A DNA stretch of 64,000 nt from Segatella copri (GTDB lineage: Bacteria; Bacteroidota; Bacteroidia; Bacteroidales; Bacteroidaceae). The notes beneath the pieces are model-generated. The model made no database searches, had not been told where the DNA came from, and saw only the letters and a program-made list of their open reading frames with translations. The stretch covers positions 1 to 64,000 of the forward strand of contig NZ_CATKVU010000001.1 in NCBI RefSeq assembly GCF_949820605.1, written 5' to 3'. Of the stretch, positions 40,916 through 49,089 are shown one piece after another (within the stretch, counting starts at the first letter, position 1; the number at the start of each line of letters is the position of its first letter). The translations under genes and the position numbers were made by a program.

Positions 40916-42173
40916 GACAATTATATTGGGAGCCGGTATCTCTGGTTTAGGAGCTGCTTATGCTTGTAAGCAGAAAGGCATACAGCCTCTCATTCTGGAA
41001 AAGGATGATACTTTTGGCGGATTGTGTGGATGTTTTACTATTGATGGGTTTACCTTTGATCGCTTTGTTCATCTTTCCTTTGCCAAGGAAGAGGAAGTAT
41101 TGAAGATTTTTAATTCATCTGCAGGTGAAATCATAACTCACATCCCTAATCCTTACAATATCTATAACAGAAAATGGATTAAGCATCCTGCCCAAAACAA
41201 TCTGTTCCCATTGGATGAGCAAGAGAAAAAGAAAATCATAGACGATTTCTTGGCTCGTCCACAAGTAGATATGTCCCAAATAACGAACTATGAACAGTGG
41301 TTAAGAATACAATTTGGTGATTACTTTGCAGAACATTTCCCTATGGTTTACACCAAAAAGTATTGGATGTGTGAAGCAAAGAATCTTGAGACAAAATGGG
41401 TAGGACAGCGAGTATATCAGCCATCTGTTGAGGAAGTAATCCAGGGATCTAAAACCGCAGATACACCTGTTACTTATTACGCAAAGGAGATGCGTTATCC
41501 AAAGACGGGAGGTTTTAAGCATTTCTTTAGTTCTTTGGCAGATAGTACTGACATTCGATACAATCAAAAGGTTGTGGCAATTAACACAGAGAAAAAAGAA
41601 GTAAAGACAGAAGATGGTAATGTATATCAATACAATAAGCTTTATTCTTCTATACCATTGCCTGAATATAGTCACCTCTTGCATGATATCCCTGAGGATG
41701 TAAAGATAGCAATAGGTAAGTTGAAATGTACCTCTGGTTATCATGTATCTATTGCATTAAAGACTAAGAATATTCCTCCATATTTGTGGTGGTATATCTA
41801 TGATGAGGATATTCTGGCAGCAAGAGTCTATTCCCCATCATTAAAATCACCAATGAATGCTCCTGAAGGTTGTTCGTCTTTGCAAATGGAAGTATATTGT
41901 AAGGAGGGTGAATACACAGAAAAACAGCTTTTGAATGGAACTGTAGGAAAGTTGGTTGAATTAGGTATAATAAAACAGGAAGATGTACTCTTTACTCATG
42001 TCGGTTTCGAAAAGTATGCCAACGTAATCTTCGATCAGAATATTTATGATAGTCGGGAGATAGTGAGAAACTATCTTAAATCTGTAGGTATAGAGCCTTT
42101 CGGACGATTTGGAGAATGGGGTTATCTTTGGAGTAACCAAAGCTTGTTAAGTGGTATGAATGCAATAAAATAA
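40908..42173 (+). CDS. FAD-dependent amine oxidase-like protein (possible sugar-furanose mutase or oxidase)
   Basis: 421 residues. The N-terminal Rossmann motif is TIILGAGISGLGAAYACKQKGIQPLILEKDDTFGGLCG (3-40). YNRKWIKHPAQNNLFPL (about 85-101) resembles the PLQNN segment of UDP-galactopyranose mutases, and the protein belongs to the amine oxidase/protoporphyrinogen oxidase-like superfamily to which those enzymes are related. Directly downstream of the CDP-sugar reductases, it could convert a pyranose nucleotide sugar to its furanose form, but this is inference. A true glf is also present at 46944-48074. Confidence 0.75.
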   Translation: MNKTIILGAGISGLGAAYACKQKGIQPLILEKDDTFGGLCGCFTIDGFTFDRFVHLSFAKEEEVLKIFNSSAGEIITHIPNPYNIYNRKWIKHPAQNNLFPLDEQEKKKIIDDFLARPQVDMSQITNYEQWLRIQFGDYFAEHFPMVYTKKYWMCEAKNLETKWVGQRVYQPSVEEVIQGSKTADTPVTYYAKEMRYPKTGGFKHFFSSLADSTDIRYNQKVVAINTEKKEVKTEDGNVYQYNKLYSSIPLPEYSHLLHDIPEDVKIAIGKLKCTSGYHVSIALKTKNIPPYLWWYIYDEDILAARVYSPSLKSPMNAPEGCSSLQMEVYCKEGEYTEKQLLNGTVGKLVELGIIKQEDVLFTHVGFEKYANVIFDQNIYDSREIVRNYLKSVGIEPFGRFGEWGYLWSNQSLLSGMNAIK

Positions 42174-42176
42174 TAT

Positions 42177-43601
42177 ATGGCATCCTTAAAGAAGAATATA
42201 TTTTATAATTCAATCCGGGTAGGAAGTAATCTAGTCTTTCCTCTTGTTACATTTCCGTATGTAACAAGAATCATGGGACCAGATACATTAGGCTTGTTTA
42301 ATTATATAACAGCAATAGCAGGATACTTCACTTTATTTGCAAGTATTGGATTTCCTATTTATGGTATAAGAGAAGTTGCACAGAGTAAAGATGATCCAAA
42401 TAAACTGCAATCAGCAACAAATGCAATATTCACAGCTAATATTCTTGCATGTTTGGTGGTCTATGCTGTATATTTTATAGCTTCTTTATTGCTGGCGCAT
42501 TCAGAACATGACTTTTGGCTATACTTTGTTCTTGGTCTGTCAGTCCTACTGTCGTGCATCTCCTTTGATTGGTTTTATCAAGGCGTTGAAGATTTTAAGT
42601 ATATAACGATCAGAAGTATAGCAATAAAGCTGATTTCAATAGTTTGTCTTTTTATCTTTGTACGTACACAAGACGATATTTTACCCTATGCGATACTGAC
42701 AATAGCAGGAACTTGTGGTAATAATATATTGAACCTTATAAGAATAAGGAAATATGTAAAGCTGAAAATCTCATTTCAGGACTGTTGGAAACATACAAAA
42801 GGTGCTTCTGTACTTTTCTTAGGTACAATAGCTGTTAGTCTTTATACGAATCTCAATAGTGTAATGGTGGGAGCGTTAGGTACAATGGCAGCTGTCGCCT
42901 TTTTTACAACAGGTAATAAACTGGTACAAATGCTGATGACTGTCTTAGGGGCAGTCACATCTTCTATTATTCCTCGTATGGCTTATCTTGTAGGCAAGGG
43001 AGATGAAAAAGAAGCAATAGCTTTGCAAAAGAAAACGTTAAATTTACTTCTTTATGTTTCCATACCTATGGTATTTGGTATAATTGCTTTAGCTCATCCC
43101 CTAATATTATTATTTGGAGGTAAGGAGTTTTTGCCTGCAGTTCCTGTTATGCAGATATTATCGACTCTTTTGGTTATCATTACATTATCTGGTTTTTTAG
43201 GAAATCAAATTTTGATACCTATGCATAAAGAAAAATATGGCAACTATTGTGTGGGGGGAGGAGCAATTGCGAATTTAACAGTGAATTTCATATTGATACC
43301 ATTATTTGCAGAAATTGGCGTAGCAATAGCAGTCGTTATAGCCGAAACTGTTGTGACTGCAATGCATTTTTATTTTGCTCATCGTTATATGAAACTCAAG
43401 TGGATGGATTTTGTGCCTGTTAAATGTATTTTAGCTTCAATTTTAATGTTTTTGGTTATAGTAGCTACCTATTCCAATGACTTCTCTCCACTCTATTGTT
43501 TTTTGTGGGCAATAATAGGAATGATAGTATATGTGGTTAGTCTATTGGGGCTAAAAGATCAATATTTCAAAGAAACAATTTTTAAACTTATTAAGCGATG
43601 A
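42177..43601 (+). CDS. wzx: Wzx-type oligosaccharide flippase
   Basis: 474 residues with about 12-14 membrane segments throughout and the polysaccharide-transporter pattern at the N-terminus (MASLKKNIFYNSIRVGSNLVFPLVTFPYVTRIMGPDTLGLFNYITAIAGYFTLFASIGFPIYGIREVAQSKDD). Wzx proteins flip undecaprenyl-linked repeat units to the periplasm. It ends 4 bp inside the next gene (ATGA). A single flippase and one Wzy/EpsG candidate (52722-53825) indicate a Wzx/Wzy-dependent polysaccharide. Confidence 0.93.
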   Translation: MASLKKNIFYNSIRVGSNLVFPLVTFPYVTRIMGPDTLGLFNYITAIAGYFTLFASIGFPIYGIREVAQSKDDPNKLQSATNAIFTANILACLVVYAVYFIASLLLAHSEHDFWLYFVLGLSVLLSCISFDWFYQGVEDFKYITIRSIAIKLISIVCLFIFVRTQDDILPYAILTIAGTCGNNILNLIRIRKYVKLKISFQDCWKHTKGASVLFLGTIAVSLYTNLNSVMVGALGTMAAVAFFTTGNKLVQMLMTVLGAVTSSIIPRMAYLVGKGDEKEAIALQKKTLNLLLYVSIPMVFGIIALAHPLILLFGGKEFLPAVPVMQILSTLLVIITLSGFLGNQILIPMHKEKYGNYCVGGGAIANLTVNFILIPLFAEIGVAIAVVIAETVVTAMHFYFAHRYMKLKWMDFVPVKCILASILMFLVIVATYSNDFSPLYCFLWAIIGMIVYVVSLLGLKDQYFKETIFKLIKR

Positions 43602-44614
43602 GAGATATATATGAATATCGAGATAATTTTGCTGATTACAGAGATGTAAAATCAATTTTGTTATGGGGAGATACGAACGCAATACAGAATCCTGAAGTTT
43701 CTATCATCATGCCATGTTTTAGTCATCCGGATTTTCTGAAAACATCTTTAAAGTCTGCTATTAATCAAGATTTTAAAGGTAAATATGAAATAATTATCTG
43801 TGACAATAATGAACTGACTGATATTCCTACAGAAAATCAGAAAATAGTTGAGGAATTTGCTAATTCCAAAATTCTTTATTACAGAAATGAAAAAAATATA
43901 GGAATGATTGGTAATTGGAATAGATTGATAGAATTAGCTCATGCTCCTTTTGTTGTATATCTCCATGATGATGACCTTTTGCTGCCAACAGCATTGTCTA
44001 CATTAATAAGAATACAGAAAAAATATAATGCTGATGGTGTGAATGCTGCATTTAATAAAATAGGAGCAGATGGTAATATCTTATCTGAAGCAAAATATGT
44101 ACCGCATATTAAACTTGGGTTTCTTAAATCACATAAGATAATTAAATCATCTGTAATAGATTTGTTTTTAGGGCGTAATGGAGGCTTTGGCTGTGGATGC
44201 CTGTTTAGAAAAAAATGTTTATTAGAGATTGGTGGCTTTTCTCCAGAATTTTATCCTTCTGCAGATTATGCCTTGAATGCGGTAATGGCAACTAAATATA
44301 ATGTATATTTCTGCAAGGAACCGACTTTCTGTTATAGAGTTGCAGAAAATGAATCGCTATCAGTTTATGAACAATTTGCAGAAGTAGATAAGCATTTTAG
44401 GAATTGCATGAAAAAATTCATTCATATTCCTAACTTTATATTAAATCGATTAATTCTTGCCATGTATAGAACTTCCCAAATATCTTTTAAAGTAATGTGG
44501 GGTAAAGCTGACAAGAGTTTTCTTAAACAACAAAGAAAAGATGATTTGTTAGTTTTAAAATTAGCACATAGAGTTAGACTTTTGATGTCCGATTTTAAAC
44601 CTTTTAGTAATTAA
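43598..44614 (+). CDS. Glycosyltransferase family 2
   Basis: 338 residues. The GT2 core has VSIIMPCFSHPDFLKTSLKSAINQDFKGKYEIIICDNNE (about 35-70), the DxD-type YLHDDDLLLP near 127 and GGFGCGCLFRKKCLLEIGGFSPEFYPSADY near 200. It transfers a sugar from an activated donor to the lipid-linked repeat unit on the cytosolic side. It overlaps wzx by 4 bp. Immediately downstream is a broken copy of glf. Confidence 0.9.
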   Translation: MRDIYEYRDNFADYRDVKSILLWGDTNAIQNPEVSIIMPCFSHPDFLKTSLKSAINQDFKGKYEIIICDNNELTDIPTENQKIVEEFANSKILYYRNEKNIGMIGNWNRLIELAHAPFVVYLHDDDLLLPTALSTLIRIQKKYNADGVNAAFNKIGADGNILSEAKYVPHIKLGFLKSHKIIKSSVIDLFLGRNGGFGCGCLFRKKCLLEIGGFSPEFYPSADYALNAVMATKYNVYFCKEPTFCYRVAENESLSVYEQFAEVDKHFRNCMKKFIHIPNFILNRLILAMYRTSQISFKVMWGKADKSFLKQQRKDDLLVLKLAHRVRLLMSDFKPFSN

Positions 44615-44621
44615 GAGAATT

Positions 44622-44803
44622 ATGACTAATAATAAATATGATTATCTTATAGTTGGCTCCGGTCTTTTCGGAGCCACATTCGCACATCTTGCTCATAAGC
44701 AAGGTAAGAAGTGCTTGGTCATTGACAAGCGATCTCACTTGGGTGGCAATATCTATTGTGAGAATATCTAAGGTATTAATGTACTTAAATATGGTGCATA
44801 AGA
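44622..44803 (+). pseudogene. glf: Truncated glf copy (5' end only)
   Basis: ATG at 44622 encodes MTNNKYDYLIVGSGLFGATFAHLAHKQGKKCLVIDKRSHLGGNIYCENI, stops at 44769, and homology continues as GINVLKYGA to about 44803. This matches the first ~60 codons of the full glf at 46944 almost exactly, including DNA identity, then ends where the ATPase/nuclease cassette begins. It is therefore a duplicated or displaced glf 5' end decaying after an insertion or recombination event. Confidence 0.9.
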
Positions 44804-44852
44804 CACAAAAAATATCCATTTTGCTCGAAAATAAGTTTTTTAGCAAAAAAAA

Positions 44853-44884
44853 TTTGGTCTTCTCGCCTAAAAGTTCTATCTTTG
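44853..44884 (+). promoter_or_regulatory. Promoter of the ATPase/nuclease cassette
   Basis: TTTG (44853-44856), 20 nt, TATCTTTG (44877-44884): exact consensus spacing, 31 nt before the ATPase ATG. The cassette has its own promoter although it lies inside a biosynthetic operon. Confidence 0.8.
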
Positions 44885-44915
44885 CAAGGTATTTGAGACA
44901 TTAAAACATTGCTAT

Positions 44916-46148
44916 ATGAATATCCGAATAATAATAGATAAGTTAGGACCTATTACTGATTCTGAGATAGAACTGAAGCCTTTTATGGTTTATACGGGTG
45001 AATCGGGATTAGGTAAGAGCTATACCGCATTATTGTGGTATAACTTAGTTACTTCATTGACTCCTATTAGACTTCAAGAGTTTATCACAATGAAGTTGAA
45101 TGGGAGCGCAAAGGAAGAACTTACTTTTAAATTCAAGGATTTCAGAATGTGGCTCAATCAAAATACTGCTGCATTTCTTGGTTATTTGTTAGGTAACAAT
45201 AATTTTGAGTGTCAAGTTAATTATGTTTTTGAGCAGGACGATAACATGAATATTGCAATCAAAAGGTTGCATGATGAGGATGCGTCTGGATTTACTCGCT
45301 TTAGTATCAATGATGATATAGATGTTTTTCCCCTTGATTTGGAGGACAATGTCATGATGATGAGTTTTAGCCTTCATGGCTATTTGGCACAATTATACTT
45401 TGACAAAAATTATCTGCGCCCTTTGATCTTACCACCTGCTAGAGCTGCCTTTATGGGAGCTAACACTACATCGCCTATTGGTATGTATCGTGATTTCTTG
45501 GCTCAGCTCGACGATCTCAAGACTCCTTCCAGAATTATCAGCCCAGACAATCAATTCTATGCCAACTATATCGCAAAGTTGGCTGATGGTGAGATTGTCT
45601 TGGAAAATGGTAGTGTGTTCTTGCTGTTTGAGTCTGGTGAAAAGATACCTGTATCTGCAGCAGCCTCTTCAGTAAAGGAGCTGATGCCATTCTTACTGAT
45701 GTTACAAAATGGAAAGAATAGACAGTATAATAGTCTGCTTTTTGAGGAACCAGAAGCTCATGTGCATCCTAAGAAGCAATTTCTCGTGATGGATATGTTG
45801 GTTCGCTGTTGTAACAAGGGTATGCTCATCCAGATGACTACCCATAGTGATTATCTCCTGGGTCGCATGAATCAGTTGCTATTATTGGGTAAGATTAGAA
45901 ATAAGTCTATGAAAGCTTTCGAGAAATTCTGTAGTGATCATCAGTTTAATAAGAACCTGTATCTGGAGACTGAACAGGTAGGTGCTTATTATTTCAAGCG
46001 TCAAGATGGTAAGGTGGTCATAGAAAATCAAGATTTGTCAACAGGCCTTCCTTTCAGTTCTTTTGAGAACACGGTAAGAAGCCAAATGGAACTGTCGGCA
46101 GATATTACTGATTTGGCGGAAAACTTGGGTATCGAGTCTAACTTATAA
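44916..46148 (+). CDS. ABC/AAA_15-type ATPase (SMC/OLD-like), cassette gene 1
   Basis: 410 residues. Walker A YTGESGLGKSYTALL is at 26-40. A signature-like AAASSVKELMPFLLML lies at about 248-263, Walker B SLLFEEPEAHVHPKKQ at about 273-288 and H-loop QMTTHSDYLLGRMN at about 306-319. This order is that of the OLD/AAA_15 ATPases common in defence systems. No TOPRIM domain follows, so a separate effector is expected; the next gene, 18 bp on, has a nuclease-like motif. No coiled-coil arm is obvious. Confidence 0.85.
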   Translation: MNIRIIIDKLGPITDSEIELKPFMVYTGESGLGKSYTALLWYNLVTSLTPIRLQEFITMKLNGSAKEELTFKFKDFRMWLNQNTAAFLGYLLGNNNFECQVNYVFEQDDNMNIAIKRLHDEDASGFTRFSINDDIDVFPLDLEDNVMMMSFSLHGYLAQLYFDKNYLRPLILPPARAAFMGANTTSPIGMYRDFLAQLDDLKTPSRIISPDNQFYANYIAKLADGEIVLENGSVFLLFESGEKIPVSAAASSVKELMPFLLMLQNGKNRQYNSLLFEEPEAHVHPKKQFLVMDMLVRCCNKGMLIQMTTHSDYLLGRMNQLLLLGKIRNKSMKAFEKFCSDHQFNKNLYLETEQVGAYYFKRQDGKVVIENQDLSTGLPFSSFENTVRSQMELSADITDLAENLGIESNL

Positions 46149-46166
46149 TAGAAAGGAGGACTTGAT

Positions 46167-46805
46167 ATGGAGGCAACGTTAGAGGAATTTGGAATATTAT
46201 ACCCAAAGTATGCTACCTCTTTGTTTGAAGAGTCATGCGAGGTGATAGAGCCAGTACCTAATAGTGAATCTGATTTTAGACATTTTATCGTGACTGGGGG
46301 TAATGGTTATGTCTTTCCACGCGAGTTTGCTGCAGATACGGTCTCTTTTTATGGAAAATCAAAAAGTCCAGACCCCATGAGGCTTAATTGCGATGGTATT
46401 TTCTTTTCAGAGATAGAAAATAGAAAATGTCTTTTTATCTGTGAATTAAAAAGTACTTTTAGTACAAGTCAAATAGCACATGCTAAGGAGCAAATTATGG
46501 GAACAGTATTGAGGCTAAAGGCGCAGATGAGTATCTTGCAGACTCAGCCTGATTGGGAGATACATGGAGTAATAGTTTCATTTGAACCGACAGAAAATCA
46601 ACTTATATCTGTCAACAAGTTGACGAGTAAAGATGCCAATTTTTCCAAATATCTATTTACAAAGGGGCATAAGGTGATAACAGCGGAAATGTCAAAAGTT
46701 CATTACGCCCCGATGGCTATGCCTGATATTACAATTCATTATGTAGCTGTGCCAGAAAGAAAAACTGAATATCAGATGACCTTAAGAGAATTGGTGAATT
46801 TATAA
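46167..46805 (+). CDS. Putative PD-(D/E)xK nuclease, cassette gene 2
   Basis: 212 residues. RLNCDGIFFSEIENRKCLFICELKSTFSTSQIAHAKEQIMG (about 72-112) fits the PD-(D/E)xK core: Asp76, then strand and Glu93-x-Lys95, then a helix with Gln109. The rest is mixed alpha/beta with no signal peptide. Paired with an OLD/AAA_15-like ATPase in a promoter-bearing cassette, it is a plausible DNA-cleaving effector. I do not match the pair to a named system; related ATPase-effector pairs (for example PARIS and AbiL) are conceptually similar. The nuclease call rests on motif reading only. Confidence 0.65.
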   Translation: MEATLEEFGILYPKYATSLFEESCEVIEPVPNSESDFRHFIVTGGNGYVFPREFAADTVSFYGKSKSPDPMRLNCDGIFFSEIENRKCLFICELKSTFSTSQIAHAKEQIMGTVLRLKAQMSILQTQPDWEIHGVIVSFEPTENQLISVNKLTSKDANFSKYLFTKGHKVITAEMSKVHYAPMAMPDITIHYVAVPERKTEYQMTLRELVNL

Positions 46806-46873
46806 GGTAACAAATCGGATACTATATAGAAGAAAAAAAAGAGGAATATATTAATACGCAATATGGAGACAGG

Positions 46874-46901
46874 TGAGCATCATTTTTCTAGATGATGCTC
46901 A
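46874..46901. other. 10-bp hairpin upstream of glf
   Basis: TGAGCATCAT (46874-46883) pairs perfectly with ATGATGCTCA (46892-46901) around an 8-nt loop. It could be a terminator for the cassette, although no T run follows, or a processing site before glf. Confidence 0.45.
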
Positions 46902-46943
46902 TCCTAAGATATATTGTCTTATCTCTATAAAGATTTTTTGATT

Positions 46944-48074
46944 ATGAGTGATAATCATTACGACTATTTGATAGTTGGCTCCGGTCTTTACGGAGCCACA
47001 TTTGCACATCTTGCTCACAAGCAGGGCAAGAAGTGCTTGGTGATAGATAAGCGATCTCACTTGGGTGGCAATATCTATTGTGAGAACATCGAGGGTATCA
47101 ACGTGCATAAGTATGGAGCACACATCTTCCATACCTCCAATAAGAAGGTGTGGGACTTCGTCAACTCCATTGTTGAGTTCAACCGCTATACCAACTCGCC
47201 AGTGGCAAATTACGAGGGCAAACTCTATAATCTGCCTTTCAATATGAATACCTTCTATCAGATGTGGGGCGTAACCACACCTGAAGAAGCTCAGACTAAG
47301 ATTGATGAGCAGAAGGCGGAAGCTGTTGCTCGTATGAAAGCAGATGGCGTTACAGAACCTCGCAACCTGGAGGAGCAAGCCAAGGTATTGATTGGAAAAG
47401 ACATTTATGAGAAACTTATCAAGGGATATACTGAGAAGCAGTGGGGAAGAAAATGTACGGAACTTCCTGCTTTCATTATCAAGCGCTTGCCAGTTCGTCT
47501 TATCTTCGATAATAACTACTTCAATGATAAGTACCAGGGTATCCCTGTTGGTGGTTATAACAAACTCATTGATGGCTTGCTTGAAGGAGTAGAGACGAAA
47601 ACGAATGTAGATTTCTTTGAAAACCGCTCTTATTGTGAGGGTATCGCTGACAAGATAGTGTTCACAGGTAAGATAGATGAATTCTATAATTATCAGTTTG
47701 GCAAGCTAAACTATCGTACAGTACGCTTTGAGACAGAGATTATTGATAAACCAAATTATCAGGGCAATGCGGTGGTAAACTATACCGAGCGTGAAGTACC
47801 TTACACTCGTGTTATTGAACACAAGCATTTTGAAATGTTTGGTCAGGAAGTATATGAAAACCCAAAGACTGTTATTTCGAAAGAGTATTCTACAGAATGG
47901 AAGGATGGCATGGAGCCATACTATCCTGTGAATGACAAGCTGAACTCTGAGCTATATGCCAAGTACAAAGGTCTGGCAGACAAGGAAGAGAATGTTATCT
48001 TTGGTGGTCGCTTAGCTGAATATAAGTATTACGATATGGCTCCTGTAATTGAGAAGGTGATGGAGAGGTTCTAA
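46944..48074 (+). CDS. glf: UDP-galactopyranose mutase
   Basis: 376 residues from ATG 46944 (MSDNHYDYLIVGSGLYGATFAHLAHKQGKKCLVIDKRSHLGGNIYCENIEGINVHKYGAHIFHT). FAD-binding GSGLYGATFA and GGNIY motifs, the active-site loop NRYTNSPVANYEGKLYNLPFNMNTF and KGYTEKQWGRKCTELPAFIIKRLPVR are all present. It interconverts UDP-galactopyranose and UDP-galactofuranose, indicating Galf in the polysaccharide. An upstream in-frame start (46914) would add 10 unusual residues and is not favoured. The 5' end is duplicated at 44622-44803. Confidence 0.95.
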   Translation: MSDNHYDYLIVGSGLYGATFAHLAHKQGKKCLVIDKRSHLGGNIYCENIEGINVHKYGAHIFHTSNKKVWDFVNSIVEFNRYTNSPVANYEGKLYNLPFNMNTFYQMWGVTTPEEAQTKIDEQKAEAVARMKADGVTEPRNLEEQAKVLIGKDIYEKLIKGYTEKQWGRKCTELPAFIIKRLPVRLIFDNNYFNDKYQGIPVGGYNKLIDGLLEGVETKTNVDFFENRSYCEGIADKIVFTGKIDEFYNYQFGKLNYRTVRFETEIIDKPNYQGNAVVNYTEREVPYTRVIEHKHFEMFGQEVYENPKTVISKEYSTEWKDGMEPYYPVNDKLNSELYAKYKGLADKEENVIFGGRLAEYKYYDMAPVIEKVMERF

Positions 48075-48102
48075 GTAACTAATCAGCACCCCTATGGGCA
48101 TG

Positions 48103-48129
48103 GTAAGCAGCTCCGCATTTATACCTTGC
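48103..48129. repeat. Solo IS66 terminal repeat
   Basis: GTAAGCAGCTCCGCATTTAT and following bases match the terminal repeat of the IS66 at 1-5321 with two mismatches in 27. No IS66 genes lie next to it. It marks a deleted element end and coincides with the truncation of the next reading frame. Confidence 0.75.
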
Positions 48130-48334
48130 ATCATTCAAATCCTGGCTGATTTGCCCCCGCCAGGTGTTCCGTAAGTATTCTTTTAGTAAAGGTGATGTTC
48201 TTACTTGTGATATACAAGTATTTGAAACACTTGAAATGGATGGGAGTACAAAGGTAAAATATGTTATTTCAAAAGTATATGGCTTGCCACACTACCATAG
48301 AGTTCCTGAAGAACAAAATATTAATTTTGAATAA
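48130..48334 (+). pseudogene. 3' end of an unidentified gene cut at the IS66 relic
   Basis: An open frame without a start runs from the IS66 repeat to the TAA at 48332-48334. Its last 50 codons are protein-like: FRKYSFSKGDVLTCDIQVFETLEMDGSTKVKYVISKVYGLPHYHRVPEEQNINFE. Not recognised; it may be the C-terminal part of a small beta-rich domain. It is followed 15 bp on by a small basic protein that might belong to the same operon. Confidence 0.6.
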
Positions 48335-48349
48335 TATTAATTTGATAAT

Positions 48350-48517
48350 ATGAGAAAGAGAGTAAAAAGACAATATCAAAAATCTGGAAACAAAAATGTA
48401 AGATCGGGACGAAACAGTTATAGCGTTATTGCTGTTTCAAAACGTTTGTCCATTCATAGGCATGGAAGGACATCGATGGATCCTGTATTTCCTGGTAAAA
48501 AGCAAAGCAACAAGTGA
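48350..48517 (+). CDS. Small basic protein (55 residues)
   Basis: MRKRVKRQYQKSGNKNVRSGRNSYSVIAVSKRLSIHRHGRTSMDPVFPGKKQSNK: about one residue in three is Arg, Lys or His, and no hydrophobic segment is present. It could bind nucleic acid or a membrane. It lies between a truncated gene and the small membrane protein of the kinase cassette. Start ATG 48350; no family recognised. Confidence 0.5.
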   Translation: MRKRVKRQYQKSGNKNVRSGRNSYSVIAVSKRLSIHRHGRTSMDPVFPGKKQSNK

Positions 48518-48544
48518 ACAAGAAAAAAGCTAATTAGTAAGAAT

Positions 48545-48955
48545 ATGGATGTTTTAAAAAAGAAAGATGAGGTACATACTGATTGGGTAAGTTTCCGTAA
48601 AAAGAATATAGCCTGTGTTTCTGCTAATGTATCCAATATCTTACGTCAGTTTATTTTAGCTGGTGTGGGTATAGTGTGGCTCTTTAAAGTTGTTGGGAAG
48701 GATGGTCATTTCCAATTGGACTTTCAATTGCTAATAGCATTAGGATTCTTTGTTTTGGCAATATTATTAGAACTTTTACATTATATTGTGGAAATTATAA
48801 TGAATGCGGTTTACTTGACTGATAAAATGAAGGATAAAGAGATGCCAACTTATCTATCAAGCATATCATGGCTTTTTTGGATAGGCAAGATAGTGTTGGT
48901 TCTTTTAGCTTATGTTTTAATAGGAAGATTTTTGTGCGGAAAAATTATTTTATAA
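48545..48955 (+). CDS. Small multi-pass membrane protein
   Basis: 136 residues with three likely membrane segments: about 34-48 (QFILAGVGIVWLF), 60-85 (LLIALGFFVLAILLELLHYIVEIIM) and 108-132 (WLFWIGKIVLVLLAYVLIGRFLCGK). The N-terminus is charged (MDVLKKKDEVHTDWVSFRKKN). No catalytic residues seen. It precedes the membrane histidine kinase by 134 bp and could be its partner or the cassette's effector, but the link is positional only. Confidence 0.6.
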   Translation: MDVLKKKDEVHTDWVSFRKKNIACVSANVSNILRQFILAGVGIVWLFKVVGKDGHFQLDFQLLIALGFFVLAILLELLHYIVEIIMNAVYLTDKMKDKEMPTYLSSISWLFWIGKIVLVLLAYVLIGRFLCGKIIL

Positions 48956-48969
48956 ATGAATTTGTAAAA

Positions 48970-49050
48970 AAGATTTTTGACTTCTACAGACTGATAGCCA
49001 TCAGCTATTACATTTATGAGCTACTTTTCTGCTGGCGGCATGAAGCCTAA
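48970..49050 (+). pseudogene. Gene 3'-end relic 1 (RHE tail)
   Basis: The frame KKIFDFYRLIAISYYIYELLFCWRHEA stops at 49048-49050. A related tail, DIILDFGRRIAFSFYYKLLFGCRHEVY, ends at 51576 on the other side of the kinase/regulator pair, with DNA similarity over about 55 bp. Neither has an upstream body. They appear to be two copies of the 3' end of one unidentified gene bracketing the pair. Confidence 0.55.
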
Positions 49051-49089
49051 TTGGTCTTTTTGTGAAAGATAAATAAATAATATGAAGAT

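Noticed and set aside
43598..44614. Phage tail or adhesin origin for the AT-rich genes of the locus
   Set aside because: Clear GT2 motifs (DDD, CDNNE) and operon overlap with wzx show a glycosyltransferase.
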